Shown one piece after another: positions 22,801 through 34,800 of a stretch of 64,000 nt of DNA. Position 1 is the stretch's first letter; each line of letters opens with the position of its first letter. Under the pieces are notes generated by a model. It worked only from the letters and a program-made list of their open reading frames with translations, was not told where the DNA came from and did no database searches. Position numbers and translations under genes: made by a program. The stretch comes from Siphonodentalium dalli (taxonomy: Eukaryota > Mollusca > Scaphopoda > Gadilida > Siphonodentaliidae): contig CP136063.1 in the NCBI GenBank assembly GCA_032622095.1, forward strand, positions 68,215,897-68,279,896. Direction: 5' to 3'.

Positions 22801-25800
22801 TTTCATGACTGATGAGAGAATCCATTTAGTAAAGTAAGTCTGAGTTTAGTGTGCCTGTCATTTGCAGAATGAGGTCCCCAGAGTGTGAATTTAGTGACAC
22901 TAACCCGCACAGCAGGCTAGCATCACCAAATTCACCCTCTGGGAACCTCATTCTGCATGGCCTCATCTGCTATGGGAGACATAGACTCAGATTGAAGTTT
23001 CCAAATGGTGAATATTGTGATGTACACCCGATTGTGAACCCCGATGATGCAATGCGTCGTCTGCCAATTTGGGGATATAGAGAGACTAAACTAAAAAAGA
23101 AATAGAATCGATGTGAAGAAGTTTCTATAGAAATTTTATAATAAAGGATCTTTCCAGAGAAGATGAGGCCTAAGCAGAATGAGGTTCCCAGAGGGTAATT
23201 TAGTGATGCTAGCCTGCTATGGTGGAGAGCGTCACTATATTCACCCTCTGGGGAACTCATTCTGCACATGACAGGCACACTAAACTCAGGCTTGTAGTAA
23301 AGAAAGGGTTAATCTTAGAAATATCTCACCGAGTTGGCAGTTTTAATGGCATAGAATTTGTGCGTTCCATCACCCGGTGAGTATATATAACCGAAGGCCC
23401 GAGCATCGGTCGTATCCCTGGAGATGAATGATATGTGGTGCACTGGGTGTGTGAAGGTCACAGTCTGAAAATTAAAGAAAATCGTGTTATATATATAAGG
23501 CCACACAAACTTGATTATCTGTTTCTCCAGACCCTTTTTTTCAAATTGGGCAGACAGGCAGGTTTTTATATTTATTTTTGACCCGCAAAATTACCCCCAA
23601 CAGGACAGGGCAAAGAGGTTGTTATTCCCACTTTTTGAGATGAAATTTCTGAGACAACAGCTTTATTATATTTACTTCCAAATTATAAAAAAAAAATTGT
23701 TGGATGTAAAAAATGACTTTGTTTAGTGACACTATATTTAAAAATATATTTACATTATGGCATAATGTGGTTAGAGCCTGCAGTATCACCTATAACAGTG
23801 CTCACAAAGGACAATTTGATGACATTCTCCAAAAAGCTCCATGACAACTGATGAAGGCATCGATCATGTTTATTTAATTGATCTTGGACAATCCTACAGT
23901 TGTGAAAATAACTCTGGTAGATGCAACGATCACGTTAAAATAATTGACTCAATTAAAGATCGTTAAAGTATTGAAGCACATATAAGTGTATGGCAGACCA
24001 GCACTTCCACAAATTTGGCTCAGATGTCGGTATTAAAATTTACCAGAAGGCCTGTATTGTACCCATGCAAATTTAAAAATTTCAGGGATTGCGTATTGAC
24101 ATAGACAAAAACAGCGAATCAGTCACTTACTCAAACACACTGCATGCACTATTTCATTGGATTTTTAAACAATGAAATCAATAAGGTGTGGTGAACTTAG
24201 AAATCATCAGCCATCAGCCAAAAATGATATCCGACTCAGCTATATAAATATAACTAGAGGTGTGACTGTCCCAATGGGACTAAGGATACCCCCTGTGTTT
24301 TTAAAACACTATGTTTCACATGTCAGTAAATATTTAGCTAAAATAATAAAATAAAAGATTCCCATTGCAGGTGCACAACCCTAACCCGTAACCCTAATTC
24401 TAAACCTATTGACCGAAATATGTAGGAATAAAAGCTCGGACAAAATTATACATGTTGCAAAAATTTTCAAAGTTGACAAAAGGGTATAACTCCACAAAAA
24501 AGTCTGACAGACGTCATAATCGCAGGTGCACAGGTTCCCATGGTGGTTGATGTCTGTGCCAAGTTTCACAGAAAATGACAAAAAAACAACTGAGATAAAC
24601 TCCGGACAAATATGTGTCCACAGATGGATGGACGGACGATGGACGGATCGCTAAGCTGATTCCAGTATAATATAACGTCATGACGTCGCTCAAGGGGGCT
24701 GATAGCCAGCCAACACAATTTTCTGGGGATTGGCGTTGAATGAGTTAACACGTGAATGAAATCATTACTCATTAGGCACTTTTCAAGAACCAATGGTTTT
24801 TAATAACTCACCGCAGTTTTTTCATCAATGATCTTCAGACCATCCACAGACACATTGATGAGGATTCTCTGTTTGTGTTCTCCCAATATCCGCACTGCGA
24901 CCTTTAACCTCACCATTTTGTCCTGACATAATTTGTCTCCCCTTGCTTCCGATATGTCATCAGAACCAATAAGTTTCCCTCTATAATTTATCCCTTTTCC
25001 CTGGAATTTCGCAGGGTCTGTTACTTCTACAACAATTAAAGTATAAAATAATTAAAGAGGCATTATCCGAATTAACACTTGGCTTTGGGGGTAAAAAATA
25101 TTTGATTCGAGTCGAGGAACCCACCCATCAAAGCTCAGACTGATCAAATATCGACATTTGAAATCTATTATTTTTCACCACCGATAATTTTTTTAGTGGC
25201 CCAGTAAACAGTCGATGAGAACATGGTCTCGAACCAAATTGCTGATGAAGATGGATAACTCTAAAATCACATGGCTTTTTTGTATTAAGATATTTGACAA
25301 ACCGGCAAAATTTCCTGGAACAAAATGTTGATAAATAACAGGTTTTGGGTAATTTTATACTAGTTTACTGTGGTTAGCATTATTTTTGGGCAATTACTCG
25401 ATTCTGATAACTGAAGGGGCATTTCAAAAAATGTTGTTGTTGGAATCTGATGATATGGGGACCATCAAATCGGATTGAGTACCTTTAAGATGTAAATGCA
25501 AATTCAAATATTATGATTTTCATATTTGAGCTCGGCTAATTAAATCTTTCTATACTAAATACTAATTGACAAGTTCATATAGTTCCCATAGGAACCTTGG
25601 AATGTGGTAAAAGTAAACAATTAATAGTAAGTTTAATATGAGATATCATCATTATCACTTTAATTTAAGCCTTAACCCTTTACCCAACAAACCGGCCAAA
25701 TAAAGTTTCAACAGCCTAAAATATCTTCGGTCTGTCTCAATAGAACCATACAAATATGGATATCATTGGAACCGGCTCCTTTACCACATTGTGATAGTTA

Positions 25801-28800
25801 CAGTTATGCCCTGTGCCAATGCATTCTCTTATATATGCGAGTCGACCATAGGTCGCCTCGCATATATAAGAGAATGCATTGGCCTAAAAAAAATCTGTTT
25901 TTAACACTTTTTAGCATTTTTTCTTACATTCTTTAACAATTTTATAATTTTTAATGTGTTAAGCCAATGCATTCTCTTATATATGCGAGGCGACCTATGG
26001 TCGACTCGCATATATAAGAGAATGCATTGGCACAGGGCCCTTCTGTTGGGTAAAGGGTTAAACCTTTCATGAATGGAGCTGTGCCAATACATTCTCTTAT
26101 ATATGTGAGTCTCGCATACATAAGAGAATGCACTGGCTTACAATGTCAAGTTAACTATTGTTAGGTCAATGTAATACATTGGCAGATGGTTTTCACAAAA
26201 TTTCTTGTAAATTTCCTTGTAAGCCAGTGCATTCTCTTATATATTCGAGGCTCCCTAATGGAGACTCGCATATAGAAGAGAATCCCCTGACACAGTGTCT
26301 TTAATGCTCCACCAGCACAGCGCCCTTCATGAAAGGGTTAAGAAACTCCCGATCCCTCGGAAAGCAAATGACAAACTTGCCCAGATGCACGAATCAGGTT
26401 ACTTTTCGTGTGTGTGGATCACAAATCCCACTGATCGGGAATCAAACACGCTTTGCGATTTCCATATGTACAGTAATGCCCTAATTAATCGACTTCTTAA
26501 CCACAGCAGAATTATGGGTAACTTTTCAGGATTTAGTCGGAAATATGGCTTGTTGCCATTCATCAGAAAGCCATATTTCTGCTGTGTTTAAGAAGTCGAT
26601 TACTTAGAGCATTGCTGTAGTCATTATGCTCCATGCACCCTACCAACAGAGCCACTGAAAGGAAATGATAATGATCTACAGTAAAGTCCTAAATAATCGA
26701 CCCCTAAACCACAGCAGAATTATGGGAAATTTTTCAGGATTTAGTCGGAAATATGGCGAGAGGTTTCCGATGAATGGCAACAAGCCATATTTCCGACTAA
26801 ATCCTGAAAAGTTACCCATAATTATGTTGTGGTTAAGGAGTCGATTAATTAGAGGCAATTATGGGAAATGTTTTAGGATTTAGTCGGAAATATGGCTTGC
26901 TGCCATTCATCGGAAAGCTCTACATCCTGAAAAATTTCTCGGTGAGAGCTTTCTGATGAATGGCAACCAGCCATATTTCCAACTAAATCCTGAACAATTT
27001 CCCATAATTCTGCTGTGGTTAAAGGGTCATATACTTCGGGCATTACTGTACTCACCTCTTTTGACACTTCCTTTAGCTTTCTTCTTTCCAGCTGGTGACA
27101 CTTCTTCCTTGGAGTCGATGCTCTTAGAGTCATCCTTGTTTTCTGGTTCGAGATTGGTAGATTTTTCTTGATCAGGCATGGTGGCCAAGTTTAAGTTGAT
27201 AGTTGTGTCGCCACCATTCACAGCCTGTTTGTTCTCCTCTTTAACTTTCTTTCTCACCTTGAAAAAAAAATACAGCTTCAGTTATTTCAGAGAATAAATG
27301 CTCACAAATCATATGTTTTAATTATAATTAAAGCTTTGTTTGCACATATAATAGAGAGTCAAGATGATATAGGACCACAGTAAGCAGAATCGGAAAGTTA
27401 TACTTTCACAGGGGGAACCCTCTGTTGGGATAACATAGAAACAGAGGATTTTCCCACGGGGAGTGTAAAACTTTCCGATTCTTATTACTATTTTTTTCCA
27501 AACGGGTTGCTTAACCCTTTACCCAACAAAACGGCCAAAAACGCCCAAATAAAGCTTCAACAGCCTAAAATATCTCCGGTCTGTCTCAATAACACCATAC
27601 AAATATGGATATCATTGGAACCGGTTCATTGACCACAATGTGATGGTTACAGTTATGCCCTGTGCCAATGCATTCTCTTATATATGCGAGTCGACCATGC
27701 GTCGCCTCGCATATATAAGAGAATGCATTGGCCCAACAATATATACCTTGATCTTGTAAGCCAGTGCATTCTCTTATATATGCACTGGCACATGATATTT
27801 ATTGCTGCACCAGCGCAGCTCCCGTTATCAAAGGGTTAAGGTCCAGGGGATCGCAACTCGTATCGAACTGGTAAAAATGTTCAGTCTATCTCAAATTTAC
27901 AATTAATGGCACACAACTTGACCAATTTTTCTACATTCTTTGACAATTTTATCATTTTTAATATGTGTTAAGCCAATGCATTCTCTTATATATGCGAGGC
28001 GACCTATGGTCGACTCGCATATATAAGAGAATGCATTGGCACAGGGCCGTTCTGTTGGGTAAAGGGTTAATTATTGCTACAAACAATCTTGCCATATCAG
28101 GTATAAGCTTCTCAAATACTGCACTAGCGAGTGTCCCACACTCAAATGTAGTAAGTGCTAAGTGCACACTCAAATGTAGTAAGTGCTAAGTGCAACAGAA
28201 TATATAAGGAAGGAAACATGAACCAGGACATAGCAATCAGTGAGGCTAACATAGCCTAAAATCACACCATCCATAATATCCACATCAAAAAGACAAAATA
28301 TTAGCCTCCAGGCAACCTTTCTTGAGAGCAATGTATCAAAGATCAAGCCCCACCATCCGGACTATTAGAATTTCTAATAGGATCTACAGCCTTCGTAAGC
28401 TTATACCAATCAGCCTGAACAAGAAGTACTTTTATTCTTTTAAGTCGTCTCTTTCATTATGATATAGAATGAACCTAGCAGGCAACATGGGAGACATCTT
28501 CTCCCTAAATTGTGCCACTTTTCCTCAATTTCATCCCAGGAAGAAGTGACTGCTCTCATATACCAGTATGCATATGTCCAAAAAGTATATTCAAAGTGTA
28601 TTTCCCTTTATCCACAGCAGAATTAGGGGAAATTTTTCAGGATTAAGTCGGAAATATGGCTTGTTGCCAAGAGCTTTCCGATGAATGGCAACAAGCCATA
28701 TTTCCGACTAAATCCTGAAAATTTTCCCATATTTCTGCTGTGGTTTAGGGGTCTATTATTTAGGATATTACTGTAATTACTCATCAAATCAATGGTTTTA

Positions 28801-31800
28801 TAAATGGGCTCTTGTATTGCATAATACTTATTTGGTCATCGAAGGCTGATATTGGGGTGTAAAATGAACTTCAGCCGTTATGACTTCTCCCTGATAACAG
28901 TCCACTTCTCCCTAAATAAGTACATAGGGAGAAGTGACTTCTCCCAATAGAAACCTCTAGGCTGGTCCCTGAACTGATAAGATAATTGTGGTAAGGGCAT
29001 TGTGAATATACAGTAATGCTCTAATTAATCGACTCCTTGACCACAGCAGAATTATGGGTAACTTTTCAGGATTTAGTCGGAAATATCGAGAGCTTTCCGA
29101 TGAATGGCAACAAGCCATATTTCCGAATAAATCCTGAAAAGTTACCCATAATTCTGCTGTGGTTAAGGAGTCGATTAATTAGAGCATTACTGTATGTGGA
29201 TTATTTTTATGTTATGGTGTTTGCTGTAAAATTTCCATTATTGTTCACAAAAAGCTGTATCTGGAACATCCCGTTTAAAGTAAGAGTCCTTTCCCTTTAA
29301 TAGGGACAAAGTGATTATCCCCCAGAAGAAATTCTGAGTTTAGTGTGGCTGTTATTTGCAGAATGAGTTCCCTGGAGGGTTAATTGACGCTATACCACAT
29401 AGCAGGTTAGCATCACCAAATTCACCCTCTGGGGCCTTATTCTGCTTAGGCATCATCTTTAGAATGTTTCTTTATTATCAAATTTCTACAGAAACTTAGA
29501 TTCTACTTTTTAGTTTAGTTTCTCTGTATCCCCAAACTGGCAATTGACACAATGCATAATCAAGGTTCCCAATGGGTGTATATCACAATATTCACATTTG
29601 GGAACATCAATCTGAGTCTACCTTATGTCTCCCATCGCAGATGAGGCCATGCAAAATGAGGTCCCCAGAGGGTGAATTTGGTGATGCTAGCCCACTATGC
29701 GGGATAGCGTCACTAAATTCACCCTCTGGGGACCTCAAAGTTGACAGTCATACTAAACTCAAGCTTGCCCCAGAAGCAAGCAATTCATATCCAATAGTCA
29801 TTTTCTTACCAATATATACAGGATATTTTACAATAATCACACACCCTCTGCATTCACACCATTAGCTTCCGTAAAAATCAGTACAAATCGTGATACAGTT
29901 ACACAAACTTATCCGGCATTCATCAGGCAAACTTATCGTATGCAAGGGCTCGCTCTCACATCAAAGAGATGAAACACCAACTCACTTCAAGTCGATAGTT
30001 TGCACATGCTTTCTGTGTGTTATTTGGAGACTGTGTTAGAATTTGAACAATATATGTAATGCCCTAATTAATCGACTCCCTAACCACAGCAGAATTATGG
30101 GTAACTTTTCAGGATTTAGTCGGAAATATGGCTTGTTGCCATTCATCGGAAAGCTCTCCCCGAGAGCTTTCCGATGAATGGCAACAAGCCATATTTCCGA
30201 CTAAATCCTGAGAAGTTACCCATAATTCTGCTGTGGTTAGGGAGTCGATTAATTAGGTCATTACTGTATATGTTACTTACAATTAGTGTGGTAGTTTTGA
30301 AAAGTTGTTCAAATTATTAATGTTCTATTAAAATTTACTGATAAACAGTATGATTATAAGAAATGACAGAACGTTGGGGTCCTGGCAGAGTAATTAAACG
30401 AAGTTCGTGTGATTGTTAATTGTTAATTACTCTGCCGGTCAAAATCCGATGACCCCGATCGATCGGCAATGACATTTTTTAGCATTTATCTCTGTAACAT
30501 AAGGGACCCTATTAACGCTTCACATTATTGCTCCAGTTGTTGAGAAATGCCAACTCTTATGCTTGCTGACATTTAACAGGCGATTCACTAGAGTGGTTTA
30601 CATTGGAAGCTGACACAGTACAAATGACCTTGCTCAAAGATCACAACTTGGCGAAAGATCTGAACTCTACAGTCACATATTGCTTAACCCTTTACCCAAC
30701 AGAAGGGCCCTGTGCCAATGCATTCTCTTATATATGCGAGTCGACCATAGGTCGCCTCGCATATATAAGAGAATGCATTGGCTTAACACATTAAAAATTA
30801 TAAAATTGTTAAAGAATGTAAGAAAAATGGTAAAAAGTGTTAAAAAAAGATTTTTTTTAGGCCAATGCATTCTCTTATATATGCGAGGCGACCTATGGTC
30901 GACTCGCATATATAAGAGAATGCATTGGCACAGGGCATAACTGTAACTATCACAATGTGGTCAATGAACCAGTTCCAATGATATCCATATTTGTATGGTT
31001 CTATTGAGACAGACCCAAGATATTTTAGGCTGTTGAAGCTTTATTTGGCCGGTTTTGGCCGGTTTGTTGGGTAAAGGGTTAAACCAACAAAGCCGCAGCT
31101 GTGGGAAACTCAATCTAATCCGCGGGCCTAGATCAGTTTCTGCAGTCTGGAACTGGTTGACAAATGTGACTTTATTTTGTATTTTTTATATTAACTAATC
31201 ATTGGAGCAATGAAATATGCTATTATTGGGCTCCTAGCCCCTTCCAATCCTTCAAAAATTAGATTTTACAGAACGTGGTATAAAATTTCACTAAATATCA
31301 CAATTGGGATTCTAGTCATATTTCAACAAGAAATGAGCAGATCTGTGTAATGTAAGTGAGGCATATCATTACACATGCATATTCCAACTCATTAGAACAA
31401 AAATTGTTACCTTGGCTCATAATGGCTGCCAAAATGGCCGCCAAAATATGGAAAATGGTAGATATTGAACCAGTAAGCCATACAATCATTTATAATTTGT
31501 GGTTGATGTATCAAATTGGTTATTCTGCCTTCTATACATTGAATACTAACACATGTCTGATGCACCATGGTTAATTATTACTATTGTCACCACAGACATT
31601 ACTAGAAAAATTGAATTTTTCTCTCATAAACTTGACATAAATATCGGCAAAAATTAACTTTTCAGGTTTGGACCATTGTTTTCAAGTAAAATGTAACAAT
31701 CTTTAGTATGAAAGGTGTTTATTGTTTTTATCTATCTTAAATGTGTCACTACGTTGTTTATAGACCAAATTACTCAAGATGGCTTCCAAAATGGCAACCA

Positions 31801-34800
31801 AATTTGGTAAAAAGTTGATTTTTTTTTACTTATATCTTGAACATTATTCTCTGCGCTTTCCGAAAAGGTAGCACATCGTGACTCACTTGGTTATTATACA
31901 TGTTATTTAATCAACTGACAACTATATGTTCTATTCTGGTTGTCCCAGTTCCTTATGGGGTATGACAAATTCATATTAAAGTTGCAGTATGGAATTTTGC
32001 TGAGAACCACTTTTGTGATTCTGGCTATATTTTTGAAAGGAAATGGGTAGAACTTTGAGAAGGAACTGAGGCAAACCATACTCTATGGTTATTCTGATCC
32101 ATTAGGATAAAAAATGATCAAAGTGATACATGGTGGAGGTCAATATGGCAGCCAGGGAGTTACTGTATGGTCATATGTGAGGTGAAGAGGTATACAAGGA
32201 GTTATTGTATGGTCATGAATGATTTGAATAGCTATACAAGGAGTGACTGACTATATGGTCATGAGTGTGGTGTCCATGGTGTGCTCTATAGGTATACAAT
32301 GAGCAGCTGTATTGTCATGTGTGATGTGAATAGGTATACAGGGAATGAAAATGTTCAGAGAGCTATTCTGCTGTACAATGTAACCGTTAGTCTACTTTCC
32401 AAAACCAATGCCAATTCAGAAAATTTATTGCAGCCCCAACTCAGTTTGAATACATAACCAAATATTGTTGACAAGCCTTGAAAAAGTGTGTCTGTCATTT
32501 GCAGAATGAGGTCCCCAGAGGGTGAATTTAGTGATGCTACCCCGCATAGCGGGCTAGCAGCACCAAATTCACCCTCTGGCGAACTCATTCTGCTTACACC
32601 TCAGACAAATGACAGACACACTATTTCAAGGCTTGATTTTGATAATTTTTGTTTGTTTACATTGCATGATTTTTCAAGCACATGCAAATTAGATTGCTAT
32701 AATTCCTACATTCCTATAAATATGATTTATTTCCAGGCTCAACAAATGAACTTACTAGACGAGTAGCCCTTAGGAAATGTTCAGATAATAAGTTAAAATA
32801 ACGACCATATTATCTGAACATTTCCCACCAATGAATATGAATTCTTCTGCACTTGTATTATCTTTTTGCCTGGCTGACATCTGCTCGTATATTTTAAAGG
32901 TACTCAATCCGATCAGAGGGTCCCCATATCATCACATTCCAACAACAACAACATTTTGTGAAATGCCGCTTCAGTTATCAGAATCTAATAATTGCCCAAA
33001 AATAATGAAAAGCACAATCAACTATAGTATAAAATTGCACAAAACCTGTTATTTATCAACATTTTGTTCAACGAAATTTTGCAGGTTTGTCAAATATCTG
33101 ACACAAAAAGCCACTTGATTTTAGAGTTATCCATCTTTACATGCAATTTGGTCAATGAAATTCTTCTCGTTGACTGTCTATTGGGCCACTTAAAATTAAA
33201 ATAATAGATTTCAAACATCGATATCTGATTACTCTGAGCTGTGATGGGTGGGTTCCTCGACTCGAATCAAATATATTTTACCCCCAAAGCCAAGGAAAAA
33301 GTAATTTGCGAGTGTTAATTCGGATTGAGTACCTTTAAGGTCCATCCTAATGAATAATAGACCATTCCAATGTATACTGTCATAACTGAATGGGGGATCC
33401 ATTAGTACATAAAGCGTTAATCAATTAAACAATTCACAATCAGGTGTTAAGACCACATACAGTGCACATCATGCATGAGTTTTAGAAGCACTTAAACGTA
33501 CACTCTCTATAAGCTGCTCGTGATATATAATGCAAAACACATCACATAAAAAAATAAGCGGCTCAATTAATTTCCATAACACATCGTTGATTACCTACTT
33601 ATGCGCAGTCAAAACTACTTTTGAACCGTAGATTTTAGCTCGTAATTTTATCTTAACATTCAACTTTAACCCTTTTAGTGCCAGGGGACGATCTCATCGG
33701 CCCTAAACCTACAAAATAAGTCTGTTAAAGAATATAAGAATAAATTATTAAAATTGTAAAAAATTGTAAAAAATTGTAAAAAAAATAAATAAAATTTTTA
33801 GGCCAATGCATTCTCTTATATATGCGAGGCGACCTATGGTCGACTCGCATATATAAGAGAATGCATTGGCACAGGGTATATGGATTGATACAAAAATCGA
33901 CCTGGCACTCAAAGGGTTAAATAACATTTGTGACGTTGGATTTTGACTTTAACCAAGGTTAACACATCTTAATATATGGTGTGTCTTACGCTGTGGAGAG
34001 TTAAGTTAAGTTTGTAAGAACTAGCAACAATAACTAGGAAGTAACTGTGGAGGAGTGGTTAACTCCAGTGAGTTTCGTAAATTATATGGTGTACAGTAAT
34101 GCCCTAAATAATCGACTCCTTAACCACAGCAGAATTATGGGTAACTTTTCAGGATTTAGTGAGAAATATGGCATGTTGCCATTCATCGGAAAACCTCACT
34201 GAGAGCTTTCCGATGAATGGTTAAGGAGTCGATTATTTAGGGCATTACTGTAACTGCGAAGGAGTGGTTAACTCCAGGAGGAGTGGTGGTTAACTCCAGT
34301 GAGTTTAGTAAATGAATTAAATGATGAGGTTCATACTCCGGTGTTAGACTACATGCAGTGCACATCATGCATGAGTATTAGAAGCACTTACACGTACACG
34401 TACATTGTCTATAAGCTGCTCTTGATCTGACCCTGAGTCATCAAGCTTTAACCCCTCCAGTCTACGACCAATGAAGGGCTTGGGCTTCGACTAGAACAAA
34501 AGGAAAATTTAATCTTGTTGTGAGGGCTAATCCTAGAAGAAATTACAACCTTTAATTATAAATGACAACAACATTAAAAAAAATGTTCCAGTTAAATGCA
34601 TTGTCAGTGTGGGGACGCTGAATATCACAAGTTAGTTACAATTCTGTTGATTAACCCTTTCAGTGCCAAGTCCGATTTTTGTATCAACCCATATTTCCTT
34701 GATAAAATATGGGTTGATACAAAAATCGGACTTGGCACTGAAAGGGTTAAAGACATATTATGGACTTTTTCTAGTTCATGATACTGATCTGTTAGTATTC

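Noticed and set aside
26295-26591. Recurring small ORFs reading [39 protein letters not shown] or [20 protein letters not shown] at many places
   Set aside because: These are six-frame translations of the B, A and C palindromes, occur on both strands and carry no independent coding signal.
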